Shown here: positions 44,051 to 58,639 of the stretch, piece after piece | Position numbering within the stretch: the stretch's first letter is position 1 | Layout of the letters: each line of letters begins with the position of its first letter | From: Tetragonia tetragonoides | Taxonomy: Eukaryota > Streptophyta > Magnoliopsida > Caryophyllales > Aizoaceae | Assembly: GCA_038025085.1 (NCBI GenBank) | Contig: CM076150.1 | Location: 3,018,001 to 3,082,000, forward strand | DNA length: 64,000 bases | Direction: 5' to 3' | The notes under the pieces: generated by a model | The model's database searches: none | What the model was told of the DNA's origin: nothing | What the model saw: the letters and a program-made list of their open reading frames with translations, nothing else | Position numbers and translations under genes: made by a program

Positions 44051-47000
44051 ATGACTTCACAACCAAAATATTGTCCCAACTTTTTCCGAGAAAATTATGA
44101 TTTTTGGAGTATTAAAATGAAAACAATACTCTGTGCTCATGATCTATGGGAAGTAGTTGAAACTTGAGCACCTCCGGCAGTACAACTAATACTAGATGTC
44201 AGAACCGCATCAACCAGTTCAACTATGGCAGAATCCACAGAGGGTACACCGACACCCCCAGTGTCAACTCTTAGTCATGATACTGTTAAACAATGGTCAA
44301 GAAAGGATGCAGATGCTTTATCTCGTATCCATAACGCTGTTGCGGAAACTATTTTTCCTAGAATCATGAATGCCAACTCGGCAAAAATGGCATGGGAAAT
44401 ACTTCGAGACGAGTTTCAAGGAATTGTCCGAGTCAGGGCTATGAGATTACAAACTCTCCGGCGAGATTTTGAAAATCTCAATATGAAAGGAGAAGAAAGT
44501 ATAAAAGACTACTCCTCAAGATTCATGGAAGTGGTGAACCAACTAAAGGCGTACGGTGATAGTTTAACTGATCAAAGAGTAGTTCAAAGACTCTTACTCA
44601 GTTTAACTAACCCATTTGACACCGTCGCCACAGTTATGGAGCAGACAAAAGATCTGTCAAAACTGACGATTACTGAAGTTGTAGGTTCCCTTCAAGCCTA
44701 CGAGCAACGAATTTCCCGGAGGACTGAAAGGACATCTGAAGGAGCCTTTCCGTCCAACCACAAAGCTTGGCCTTCGACCTCCAAGAACAATAAAAAGTTC
44801 AGAGGAAAAGGTGGTCAAAAGCCTTACACTGGTGACAACAAGGAAGGGCAAAAGAAAGGAAAATTCCCTCCTTGTGGCACTTGTAAGAGACACCTGGAAA
44901 AGGATTGTTGGGTGAAAAATGGGAAACCGCGATGCAATAATTGCAAAAGATTTGGTCACACTGATCAAACTTGCAAATTCAGAAATCAAGAGAATCAGCA
45001 AGCAAATGTGTCAGAATCCAAAGAAGGCGACAATCAAATTTTTTACGCCTGCTAGGCTTCCACGACACAGAAAGTTGAAGATGTATTGCTTATCGATAGT
45101 GGTTGTACCAACCACATGACCAAAAATCCAAAAAATTTTACACAACTTGATACAAGTATCAAGACCCCAGTAAGAATTGGCAATGAATCTTTGGTGCAAT
45201 CCGGTGGAAAAGGCACAATCGCTGTCCAAACCAAAAGAGGCACCAATTACATCAAGGATGTCCTCTATGTCCCAGATCTAGATCAAAATTTGTTAAGTGT
45301 GCCACAAATGATGCAACATGGATATGCGTTGCACTTTGATGGTGACACTTGCACAATTTTTGACAGACAACAGAAGCAGATTGCTCGTATTATGATGGAA
45401 AATAAATGTTTTCCATTAAAATGGCAGTACGATGTTGATAAAATCGTGGTGGCTCAATCTACCTCACAAGGTTGATTGTGGCACAAAAGATTTGGACACT
45501 GCAACGTCCAAAGTTTAAAACTACTTTCACAAAAGAATATGGTGAAAGACTTGCCAGCCATTGGCGACTGCCAAGGCGTCTGCGAAGGTTGTCAGCTCGG
45601 GAAGATGCAAAGGAAATCATTTCCCACAAGCGAGGCATGGAAAGCCTCTGAAAAATTACACCTTGTTCACACAGACGTTTGTGGTCCAATGAGAACACCA
45701 TCACTGAGCAACAGCAAATATTTCATCTTGTTCATTGATAATTTCTCTAGGATGACTTGGGTCTACTTCATGAAAGAGAGATCCGAGTTCTTTGAGATTT
45801 TCCAAAAGTTCAAAAATCTGGCGGAAAATCAATCTGGTGTCAAGCTCAAGACTCTAAGAAGTGATAATTTCAGAAATTTTGTGAAGAAGAAGGTATTCAT
45901 CATCAACTTACCGTGCCATACACACCACAACGAAATGGTGTCTCTGAGAGGAAAAACAGAACAACAATGGAGATGGCTAGATCTATGCTGAAAGACAAAG
46001 GCCTTCCGAACAAATTTACACAACTATCTACCTTCAAAATAGATCTCCCACCAAGGCTATTGAAGGCAAAACTCCAATCGAGTTGTGGGTAGGATCCAAG
46101 CCATCTGTCAGACACTTAAAAGTGTTTGGTTGTCTCTGCTACGTTCACATCCCAATTGAAAAAGGCACAAGCTGGATGATAAGGCGGAAAAAGGAATTTT
46201 CGTCGGCTATAGCTCACAATCAAAGGGCTATAGAATTTACAACCTTCAGACTAAAAAGGTTGTCGTCAGCAGAGATATCACCTTTGATGAATAAGCTGCG
46301 TGGAATTGGGAAGAAAATCAGCCCAACAAAAGAATGGTGGTTGCTCCACCACACCACACAGACAATCATGCTCCTCAGATCAATATTGAGGAGGAGACAA
46401 ATGAAAGTCCGATAACAACAACCCTCAATGGTGGTTCCTCACATTCATCTCCCACACAGTACACTTCGGACAATGTGTTCATCACATGGTCCCCTAAAAA
46501 GGACGAAAAAGATGACAGATTTGTACGAGGACATTCCTCGAATGCCAGACTTGGAAGAGTGTGAATATTGTAATTTCGCAACTCTTGAACCAAGGAATTT
46601 TGATGAAGCTGTACAATTTGAGGAATAGAGGTATGCAATGAAGGAGGAGATAAAGATGATTGAAAAGAACCAAACATGGGAGTTGGTTGACAAGCCAGAC
46701 CACAAGGATATCATTCGTGTCAAGTGGATTTACAAAACCAAGGTGAATCCTGATGACTTTATCCAAAAGTACAAAGGCGGACTTGTGGTGAAAGGCTACT
46801 CACAACAGTTCGGAGTCGACTACAATGAAACATTCGCTCTAGTCTCCAGGCAAGATATAGTGAGAACAATTCTTGCACTTGCTGATCAGAACATTTGGAA
46901 AATTTACCAACTTGACGTAAAATCAACATTTCTAAATGGCTTCCTTGAAGAGGAAATTTACGTTGAGCAACCTCCAGGATTTGAAGAAGGAGCTGAAAAT

Positions 47001-48066
47001 AAAGTGCTCAAACTCCATAAGGCTCTATATGGACTCAATTGATTCCTATTTCAACAAGCAAGGTTTCAGGAGGAGTCCCAGTGAGCCAACTCTCTACATC
47101 AAAATAGAGAAGCCGGATGTGATAATCTTGTCACTTTACGTGGATGATCTCATAGTAACCGGCAACAATCCTGCAAAAATTGAAACGTTCAAAAGCGCAA
47201 TGAAGAAGCAGTTCGAGATGACTGATCTCAGTTTAATGAGCTATTTTCTTGGCATGGAAATTGATCAGACCAACAATGGTATGTTCGTCTGTCAAAAGAA
47301 ATATGCAAAATGAATACTGGAGAAATTCAATATGCAAAACTGCAAGTAAGTAACCAATCCTTTAGTTCAAAATGAGAAAATGACTAAGGAGGACGGTTCT
47401 GAAAATGCAGATGAACAACAATACAGGAGTATTGTTGGAAGTCTGTTGTACTTGACTGCCACCAAACCAGACATCATGTATGCCACCAGTCTGTTGTCAA
47501 GATTTATGCACGGACCAACTGAACTCCATCTCACAGCAGCCATGAGGGTATTGAGATACCTCAAAGGTACCATTGATCTTGGAATATGATACCGACCTAC
47601 TGAAAGCTCAGAGTTAATTGGCTATTCCGATAGTGATTGGGCTGGATCACTAGATGACATGAAGAGTACCTCTGGATACATGTTTTCATTTGGTAGTGAC
47701 GCATTTTCATGGCTCTCTCAGAAGCAAGAGACAGTGGCCCAGTCCACAACCGAAGCAGGGTATGTTGCTGCTTGTGCAGCAGTAAACCAAGCAATCTGGC
47801 TCAGAAGAATTCTGAAAGACATGGGTGAAGCCCAAACAAATCCTACCAAAATTTTCAGTGATAGCAAATCGGCAATTGCTATTGCTAAAAATCCAGTTCA
47901 ACATAAGAAGACCAAGCATATCAAGATCAAATATCATTTTGTCCGAGAAGCAAAAGCTCAGGTAAAATTAACCTTGTTTATTGCAGCACTAATGATCAAA
48001 TTACTGACATATTTACAAAGGGACTACCCAAGGCCGAATTCGAGCTTCTACGTGACATGCTTGGAG
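44051..48066 (+). pseudogene. Copia element 1 gag-pol, multiply interrupted
   Basis: The start at 44051 (MTSQPKYCPNFF) has an in-frame TGA at 44165. The UBN2-type gag follows (WEILRDEFQG, then a CNNCKRFGHTDQTC knuckle) with TAG at 45053-45055. Protease is LLIDSGCTNHM, with TGA at 45473-45475. The pre-integrase domain LWHKRFGHC leads into integrase HTDVCGPM. Frames change at about 45890 and again around 46160. RT has WIYKTKVNPDDF, QLDVKSTFLNGF and the catalytic LYVDDLIVTGN. Near 47037 about 30 bases are missing after KALYGL, removing the usual QAPRAW segment. RNase H (YSDSDWAGS, FSDSKSAIAIAKNP) ends near 48066. Many stops make it inactive. Confidence 0.9.
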
Positions 48067-48095
48067 TAAGTTGAAAGATCGTCAAGGAGGAGTAA

Positions 48096-48648
48096 TGAGA
48101 ATGACTCTCTTCCTAAAATAATAAAATATTAATTGAATAATAAGCTAAGTAAAAATAAGGCCGGCAAAACTCTTGTAAAAGTCCCATATGAGCAAGTTAC
48201 CACAAGTTGGAATTGTTGACAATATGTCAAGTAACTTGTGGATAGACATTGTTTATAGGATATGTATTTGACAATGTGTTAAATAGAATGCAAACCATGC
48301 ATATAACATGCATAGGATATAGGACGGAAAGTCTATGTAATAGCCTTACATTGCAGTAGGAAAATGTATGTAGGAATGACCTACATTTGAATATTTCTAC
48401 ACCTTGCATTTAATGCTCAATGTACATGATGCCTATATAAAGGCCATTGTACGCAGAAGCAAAAGGCAAGCAAAAGCAAAGTATTGTATACACAACTACA
48501 TATAATATAGTACCTCATTCCAACTACTTTCTTTCTATTGTTGTTCAACTTATTTTTGCTTCCGCTCTTCTTAATTAGTATTATGTTTATGTACTAATTC
48601 TTAAATTTAGTACAAAACCAACCCGCACTATGTACAAAATACCCAACA
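48096..48648 (+). repeat. Right LTR of copia element 1
   Basis: Same length as the left LTR. Scattered substitutions (for example AAGTTGG against AAGTTGT) and no indels in the regions compared. Confidence 0.92.
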
Positions 48649-48653
48649 AAAGA

Positions 48654-49199
48654 TTTATTCCACACACCTACGCCAGATTGGATAGTACTGAATACAGAGT
48701 ACTTGTCACTGTGACTTAGCTTACCTAAACAAGAAATTGATATTTAGCGAGCTTGTGCTCTAATCCTAATTGTGTCGTAATTTTGGTTCGTCCATGAAAA
48801 CTCTCATCTATATCGAATTTGTTATCATCTCATAAGGGAGCATTAGGCGATTGATTTGGTGATTTTTGGATTGATGGGTTGCAAGGTAATATGACTAATT
48901 TCTCAGGTGATAAACTAATTTTTTTTCCATTCGTTGATAAACTTTAGGAAGTTGATACCTCCACCTGGGGTTGGCTTAACAAAGTAATGAATGTGATTTT
49001 GGATAATGCTTATTCTAAGGGCATGTTTGCTCAATTGTTTTAAACTTGAGCTTGATTTGAGAAGTGGTAGTGAATTTGTTATGTGAGATGTTGTACTCAT
49101 ATTCTGAATTTGGTTGTTGATGCGGTAGGGTGTAAAGTATTGTAAGTGTCTTATTCTAGAAAACAGAAATTTTAAAGGACTATTATAGTTAAGCAAGAT
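48654..49199. other. Spacer between the two copia elements
   Basis: This may include the decayed 3' end of the minus-strand copia element; no matching LTR was found here. Nothing else is recognised. Confidence 0.4.
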
Positions 49200-49492
49200 G
49201 TACCCACTAGATGACGCTCCGATAGAGAGTGTTTGTATTAAAAACAGTCCGATATTCATCTTCAAAGAACTGATACGAATTACTTGAACTAAGTGGATGC
49301 CCGTGCAACACACGTTTCATAATTAACGTAATGTGATAATTAATCTCATTAAAAATTAAAATATAACGGGACGAAAATCGTTTAAAACACGAGATTAGCT
49401 GCATAGTGACTAGGACCAAGGTTGTCACAGTATATTGACAGGACGTAAGTAGGAGTGAGATTGGAGCCATGCTACTTCAGTCGTGGTAGTGG

Positions 49493-49949
49493 CGTATCAA
49501 GAAATTTAGTACTGGGGATACAAATCGGGAAAGATTTTTTTTTAGTATAAATATGGGTTCATTTAACACTCAACATATAAACTTAATTGTATGATTTTAG
49601 AGGTATACAATTATACACATATAATGTATAAACTTTAAAAAAAGGAAAGGATAATATTAAAAAATAAAATACATATGATATAAGTATAAAACTAAGAAAG
49701 AGGTAATTAGATCAAAAAAATGGAAGAGGGGAAGAATTGTAGAAGAAAAATAGTTAAAAAATAGTTGCTCCTAAGATTTGAACCAACAATCTACAAGGTA
49801 ATAGAAAAGATGTCATACCAATACTCCACACAAGTAGTTATGATACAAAATTCCTTCCATAATATATATACTTTATAAAACTGACAAAAAAATTACCAAA
49901 AAAGTGGGTCGACGCTTGTACCCTCTTGTACCCCTTGGATACGCCCCTG
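49493..49949. mobile_element. hAT-like MITE inside copia element 2
   Basis: It is flanked by the perfect 8-bp duplication GGTAGTGG (49485-49492 and 49950-49957). The right end reads GGATACGCCCCTG and the left starts CGTATCAAG; the left copy appears to lack the outermost CAGGGG. Removing the 457-bp element and one duplication restores the RNase H reading frame of the host copia element. Confidence 0.82.
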
Positions 49950-52641
49950 GGTAGTGGCCACGGCACGACACTCTGCTTCGATGGAGGAACGGGCTAAGGC
50001 CTGCTGTTTCTTGGAGCTCCAAGAAATGGCATTGCGATCTAAGAAAATAACATACCCTGTAGCGAAAATGTAATCATCTTTGTCACCTGCCCAATCAGCA
50101 TTTGTGAAAGCATGAAGAGTAAGAGGTGAGGTGCGATAAATTTGGAGACCATAATGAGATGTGCCTAGGAGATAACGGAGGAGACGTTTAAGAGCGACCC
50201 AATGAGTATCACGAGGACAATGCATGAACTGGGATAGTTTGTTGACAGAAAAGGCAATGTCGGAGCGGGTGAGAGATAGATATTGGAGACTATCTACAAT
50301 GACACGTTAGTCACTCGGATTGGGGATAGGTTGGCTGTCATGGAGGGTAAGTGGTGGATGGGAGACCATGGGTGTGGTCAAAGGTTTGGCAAGATGCATG
50401 TTGTGACGGGTGAGGCGGTCATGAATGTATTTGGTTTGATTTAGGTGGAGACCAAGTGAGTTGGCCCAGTTGGGTACTACCTCAATACCAAGGAAGTATG
50501 ATAGGGAACCTAAGTCCTTAAGAGAGAATCAGTGAGATAGGGTAGTAATAAAGGAGTTGATGAATGTGGTGGAAGGTCCAGTGATGATTATATCATCAAC
50601 ATAGACAAGGAGATACATAAGGTTGTTATTGTGAGAATAGATAAATAAAGAAGGGTCGACAACAGAATTTCGGAAGCCAAATTGGGTAAGGTAGGTTTTA
50701 AGTTCTGCGTACCAGGCACGTGAAGCTTGTTTAAGACCATAAATAGCCTTAGAGAGACTACAAATGTAGGATGGTTGGGCGGGGTCCTTAAAACCGGGGG
50801 GTTGAGACATAAACACAGTTTCAAGAAGATTGCCTTGTAGAAATGCATTGTTAATGTCAAGTTGCCGGAGAGACCAGTTGGATGTGACAACAAGGGATAG
50901 CATAAGGCGAACGGTGGTTGGTTTGACTACTGTGCTAAACGTTTCTGAGTAATCAAGCCCAACCCTTTGGTGAAATCCCTTGGCAACAAGACAGGCCTTG
51001 TAGCGTTCAATAGATCGATCCAGATTATATTTTATCCGGAATACCCACTTACACCCAATCACATTGAGAGCCGAGTCAGAGGAGACAAGAGTCCACGTTT
51101 GGTTTCGGTTGAGAGCCTCAAGCTCACCAAGCATAGCTTGACGCCAGTGGGGGATACGGGTAGCTTCGGCTGCAGATGTCGGGACATAGGTGGGGTCGTG
51201 GGTAGTGGTGTGATTAAGGTATTTGGGGTTTGGTTTGGTGATATTGTTTTGCAGTCGTGTAGTGGGACAGGGTGGAGGGGGTGGTGGATATGGGAGGGAG
51301 GGAGAGGTAGGTGGAGAGTGAGAAGGTTCCGCGGGAGGGGTGATGGAAGAGGTAGGTAGAGAGTAAGAAGGTTCCGCGGGAGGGGAGATGGGAGAGTTGA
51401 GTGGTGGTGCAAAAGTGGGTGAGGTGGTTGGCGTGGGAGATGGAGGGGTAGTGGGTGATTCAGGACTAGTTGGTGAAGTGGGTAGAATAACAGAAGTGGG
51501 TGTTATGAGGGTTGGTGTGGTTTCAGTGGTGGGTGACGGCGATGGGGTTGGAACAGGTGTCGGGGGTAATGGTAGAAGGAGAAGCGACGACCGAGAAATG
51601 AGAGGGGTACACCACTCATCGTTGGTGGATGACGGGGTCGTGGTGTTGGTAGACGAGGTTAGTGAGGGATAGGGAAAATTGTGGTCAGCAAATCGAACGT
51701 GGCTAGACACATAGACACGATGTATGACGGGATCAAAGCAATAATAGGCACATTGGGTTGAGGAATAACCAATAAAAACACAAGGTTGTTGAGTGATTTT
51801 GTAGTTTGTGGTTGGTGTAGGGGCGGAGCCACGGATAACATAGGCATCCAAAGCAACGCAATTTGGTGTAGTTGGGTTGTCGGTTGAAAAGTTTGGTGAA
51901 TGGTGATATATGATTGAGAGTTGGAGTGGGCATACGATTTATAAGTTATGTAGTGGTGGTAAAGGCATGAGTCCAAAATTTTAATGGGAGTTTAGCATGT
52001 CAGAGAAGGGAAAGGTCGGTTTAAACGATGTGACGGTGACGTCGTTCGGAATAGCCATTGTGTTCCGGGGTGTGAGGGGGTGTCGTAAGATGGGTGATAC
52101 CATTATCAAGGAGGTGAGGGGTGAGTTTGAAATATTCGCCACCATTGTCGGAATATAGATGGAGGATTAGTTTGTTGAAATATTTTTCCATTAATGCCCG
52201 GAAACATATGAAGGTGGAATATGTGTCGGATTTTTGTTTTAGAGGGTAAAACCACATGTATTTTGTGAAATGGTCCACAAAAATAACATAATACTTTTAA
52301 TTATCGTGGGAATATAGTGGGGATATCCAAACATCATTGAATATAATATCAAGAGGAGCAGCAGAACTAATGGTGGATTGGGAAAATGGGAGTTTACTAT
52401 TTTTCTTAATTAAGCAGGAATTTCAGAAAGTGGAATTATCAATTTTTGAAATAGGAAGGGAGAGTTGTATTTGGAGTTGACGGAGAATGGGTGAAGCTGG
52501 ATGCCCCAATTTGTGGTGCCATTCATGATAGTTGGTGGTTGTGCTTGGGAAAAGGCGAGGATATGGTGGGGTCCCGTCATAAGTGCCACCTCTAGGTTGA
52601 CCATGGAGGAGAGTGTGGCCGGTTTGGAGTTCCTTCACAGT

Positions 52642-54785
<2,144 letters not shown>

Positions 54786-54793
54786 TATAAATA
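54786..54793 (+). promoter_or_regulatory. Putative TATA box of the partial gene
   Basis: TATAAATA is followed by a CT-rich leader of about 200 bp containing a splice donor at 55008. The spacing suits a plant promoter. Confidence 0.45.
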
Positions 54794-54829
54794 GTCAACA
54801 CAAGCGAATAAAGTAGTCTTTTGTAGTCT

Positions 54830-55761
54830 CCTTCAGGTCTTACAACTTTTTTTCGATTGAAAATCTCTCTCCACATTCATTTTCTTCCAAGCCCACCCTT
54901 AAAAGCGTTTGTAAGCAACTAAACCCCCCTTTCATACTCTCTCTTTTTGGTTCTCCATTTGTTCGATCTCTTTCCTTCTCAACTCTTTCTCTCTCTCTCC
55001 GACGAAGGTACAGAAATTCCGATCATCGTTCAATTTTTGTTTATTTTTTTCAAAATCGTAATTATAGTTTCATAAGTATCAATTGATAGGAAATTGGAAT
55101 GAATTTGGTGTGTAATACTATTTCTGAATTGTGTGTATATATATGTTCATATGTTTAATGTGACCGATAATTGTGCGTTGATTCAATGTGAGTAGTGTTT
55201 TTTTTTTGTGGTTATTGGAATTAGGGTTTACCAGTTTGATTTTAGATTGTATGCGAATTACTGTGCTTTTTAACTTTGAAGTTAGTTAATACTATTTGGA
55301 TTCTTGAATTGAATTTATACTAAGCATTATTACGTTGATTGATTAGTGCAATTCATTGACGGGATATTTTTAAGATGATTTGGTGGATTTAGTTTGTTGC
55401 TTTGCTAAGATAATCAAGAAGAGAAATCTTGATATGATCAAAGGGATTTTCAATTTAAAACAGGATTAGTGAATTATTGCTGAAGTTAAGTGAATTTTGA
55501 TTTATTTGATTACTAACTTATAACTTAACTTAACGAAGTGCTTAGATGTTCTTCAACCTCACCTGATGTCTTCCTAGCTGGTGTATGCACATATAGAACT
55601 TCTTATATCTAAGCATAGTTGAATATTCTTTTTTTTTTCTAGACTGCTATACTACTAGCACAATGGAATTCAAATATGACTGTGTCCTTGAGCTCACTGG
55701 AGCGAATAATGCTATACCGAAAAACGGTTGGAAGGACAACTCTGTGGCGCTTAGTTTCAAG
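54830..55761 (+). CDS. 5' end of an unrecognised gene: leader exon, leader intron, first coding exon
   Basis: A CT-rich leader exon ends at 55007 (GACGAAG|GTACAG). The intron 55008-55642 ends TTTTTTTTTCTAG. The next exon contains the ATG at 55663 and 33 codons beginning MEFKYDCVLELTGANNA, with GWKDNSVALSFK at its end. It closes at 55761 with a good donor (AAG|GTACTC). The 33 residues look genuinely coding, but I do not recognise the family. About 80 bp into the next intron the sequence becomes a dispersed repeat and then the 1.38-kb duplicate of copia element 2. No later exon is found up to 64000, so the gene is either truncated or has a very long first coding intron. Start and end give the leader-to-exon span; coding bases are 55663-55761. 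Confidence 0.55.
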
Positions 55762-55840
55762 GTACTCTCTCCTCTTTTTGTTTTTACTTGCATATCATTT
55801 ATTCATACTCTGTTTTCTGTTTTACTTCATGTTTGAAACA

Positions 55841-56002
55841 TGACGATTCATTCTCCACTTGCATGATATCTAAAAGTGACAATCGGGCGAAACGAGTCGA
55901 GTTTGGGTCTTGTTCGCCTTTGAAATTACGGGTTTCAGTGAGGAGAGCGTTTGACTCAGGTCGTGTTGTGTTGTGTTATATTATTGTTAAATTTAGAATG
56001 TA
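55841..56002. repeat. Dispersed ~165-bp repeat, copy 2
   Basis: Matches 43108-43282 (GACGATTCATTCTCCACTTG to TTAAATTTAGAATGTAA), with a short deletion in the TTATTATTATC run. It ends six bases before the duplicated copia segment starts. Confidence 0.8.
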
Positions 56003-56007
56003 AACGA

Positions 56008-57381
56008 GTCGAAGAAGGGACGTAAGAAAGCAACACAAATATCATCATCTTTCACATAGTTGAGAGACAGAAATAATATTACAGGACAAAGGGTACATAT
56101 AAGACATTGAGAAAGTGCAAGGGTCTAGAGGAAGTAGGGAGAGAGAAAGAACCAATGTGAGGGATAGGTAGTGCAGATCCGTCACCAATTTTGATTTTAT
56201 CGCTTCCATCATATGGGGCATGAAGAGAAAGGTTGGCTAGGTCATTGGTGATGTGGTGACTCACTCCACTATTAAGGAGCCACGTGGAGTTTGGTGAGGT
56301 TTGAGTGGTTTGCGCTACTTGGGCGCGAGGGGAATAATGGGTTGGGTTGCGTGCTCGGTGTGAGCGAAGTGGGGGTGGAACAATGATGTGGGGAAATAGT
56401 TTTTGAAATTCGGAACATTGGGAGAGTACGTGACCTTAGGTACGACACCACTGACATTTGCCGATGAAGGGTTTCGGGTGGGTGTTGGATTGGTGGGGTT
56501 GATTTTTATAGGTGATATTGTAATTTATGAGTTTTTGGTTGGGTATGGTATGGAGTCCGGATTCGACAACCATGGTAGGTAAGGTTTGAAGGTTGGATCG
56601 GAAAAGCTCTGATACCATATAAACGTTGAGATTGATTGAAGGCTTAAGGATTACATTGATAGATACATCTATTAATATACAAGCTATTGAAGACAGAGTG
56701 TCTACAAATCAGGCAACTAAACTAATCTAGTGCTATGATCAAGGAGCAGATATTATTCTAGTGCTATGATCAAGGAGCAGATATTATCCTAATGCTATGA
56801 TCAAGGAGCAGATATTATCCTAGTGCTATGATCAAGGAGAAGAATATCAACACCCTAAGAATAGAAAATACATAGAGAAAATAAAGGGAGAGAATAACTG
56901 AAAATAATGAAGAATATATACATGATTGATACTCTGTTTATTCTCTAATAGAAATCACTAGCTAGTGCAATGATAAAATTGTAAAGTTAGCTGGGTTATA
57001 AGAAGACTATGTCAAATTGTTAGAATTTTAAGCAAGGGCACATAATTTGCCAATGAGTTAATTGTAGTTTCATACTAGAGCTGATCATGGGTTGGGTCAG
57101 TCTATGGTGCATGTCCACCCAATTCGAAAAATGGACGGATATGAATAAGCTATTTGTGTAAATTTATAGGGATTTGACTGGTTTGCTCAGCCTAAGTCCG
57201 CTTGCCAACCCTGTTAGTGGGTCTAGAAAACATGTTAGGTACGACCCGCGTCCGACTCAACCCTTTTTTTTTAATCTGTTTTAATCAATTAGTAACCTTT
57301 GAATTGACATCTATGATTGTGTACTTTTCAATGGTTTTTTTTAATTAATTATCTGAAAAAATGAAACCTAAATACTCTGTC

Positions 57382-57386
<5 letters not shown>
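56008..57386. repeat. Duplicated segment, copy 2 (1.38 kb)
   Basis: It carries the same truncated copia start as copy 1. The minus-strand frames begin at 56618 with MVSELFRSNLQTLPTM, have a TAA at about 56440 where copy 1 has Gln in CRTQGH, and continue past the protease region (SHHITNDLANL). The LTR (about 56640-56950) and its 430-bp outer flank are also present. Frameshifts and substitutions exceed those in copy 1. Confidence 0.88.

Positions 57387-57422
<36 letters not shown>
57387..57422. repeat. (TA)n tract
   Basis: About 18 TA units at the end of duplicate copy 2. Confidence 0.95.
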
Positions 57423-57423
<1 letters not shown>

Positions 57424-57427
<4 letters not shown>

Positions 57428-58638
57428 GGGTAAGATCGCTGGTAACGTGACAAATATCGCACTTTGATTGGTTGGTATTTATTTATTTATTTATTTTTAT
57501 ATTGGTGAGTAATGAATTGTCAAAAATAAATATCATATATTAATTACTAACTTATTCATATTTTTTATTTTTATTTAATATTAAAATTACATTAATACAA
57601 TAAAAAATTGCATTAATTTCCCGCATTAATGTTGTCAATTATAGCTTTTGGCTATTCAGGTATTGTAATGATGCTTGACTTGGCAAGTAACGTCAATAAA
57701 AAAATTGTATTTGCTATGGAATTAAATTAATTAAAATTTCTAATCATTTCTATATAGAGGATGAATATTTCTGGGAAATATGTACACGTCGGTTTGGATA
57801 TTAATTTATTTTCTCTTTTTGTTTTTATTTTGGTCAGTAATTAGTTGTCAACATCCTATAGTAATTGCTATGACCTATTCATATTATTTATTTTTTCTTT
57901 AGATAGAATGACATTAACACAATCTAAAATCACCTTAATGTTCAGTTTTAAAAACAATAAGAACTTTTTTGGGTATAGATCAGATGATGAATATTTTGGA
58001 TTATAGATCCACATAATATAATAATAAGGGTTATATAATTGTGGGTAAGCGCAGGTAACGTGTACAAGTGTCACATTTGGATGAATCACATATTATATTT
58101 CCTTTTATTAGATAGTGAGTTTTCGATATTTTTGCCAAATTGAAAGAAGATAAGTCTTTAACTTTTAGATTGCAATTACTGAAATATAGGGGCAGTCTGA
58201 TCACACAGATGGTTGTTTAATAACAAGAATTATATCAGTTTGTATAATCGTAGACTATGTGAAAATTGACTTTTATTTATGGGGATAATCGTCGTTAATA
58301 TAACAAGCATTAACTATTTAATTACATTTTAAATGAAGGTATAAACACAGGTTAGACATAAAATTTGTAAGGATATGCTTAAAATATAATTACATGGGTC
58401 ACATTTGGAGTGACAATTTATTAAGTTATACTATATGATGTACAATTGCAAGTTAACTGACAAGTTATAGATATTATTTTATTTTTTAGTCGGAGAATGG
58501 TGAGTGGTATGTGTAACATTTCGACTCATTTCTACTTTTTATTATTCTTTATATACTTATGTATAATTTAAAAAAAATCAAAAACATAAAAAATAATGAA
58601 AAATGGGCTGCCCGTGCATAGCACGGGTAAAGTCCTAG
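57424..58638 (+). mobile_element. Probable Helitron-type non-autonomous element (3' end clear)
   Basis: The right end has the hairpin CCCGTGC-ata-GCACGGG (58611-58627), then TAAAGTC and CTAG (58635-58638), with a T following. This is the standard Helitron 3' terminus. The left limit is uncertain; I use the end of the (TA)n tract. Two related blocks, AATTTTGGGTAAG with GGTAACGTG at 57422 and AATTGTGGGTAAG with GGTAACGTG at 58037, suggest internal duplication. No Rep/helicase frame is present. Confidence 0.5.
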
Positions 58639-58639
58639 T

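Larger units (their letters stand above)
43326..48648 (+). mobile_element. Ty1/copia LTR retrotransposon, complete but degenerate, 5.3 kb
   Basis: The left LTR 43326-43878 and right LTR 48096-48648 are both 553 bp, begin TGAGAATGAC and end ACCCAACA. They differ at a few percent of positions, with no length change. The flanking pentamers AATGA (43321-43325) and AAAGA (48649-48653) differ by one base, as expected for an ageing target duplication. A primer-binding site TGGTATCAGAGCC lies at 43881-43893. A purine tract (AAGGAGGAG, about 48083-48092) precedes the right LTR. Domain order is gag, protease, integrase, RT, RNase H, the order of copia elements. Confidence 0.93.

Noticed and set aside
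49290..49400. Reverse Helitron 3' end (CCCGTGCAACACACG)
   Set aside because: The stem is imperfect and the expected CTRR does not follow at the right distance.
50967..51672. Plus-strand Gly/Val-rich frames
   Set aside because: Antisense of the Pro/Thr-rich linker of copia element 2.
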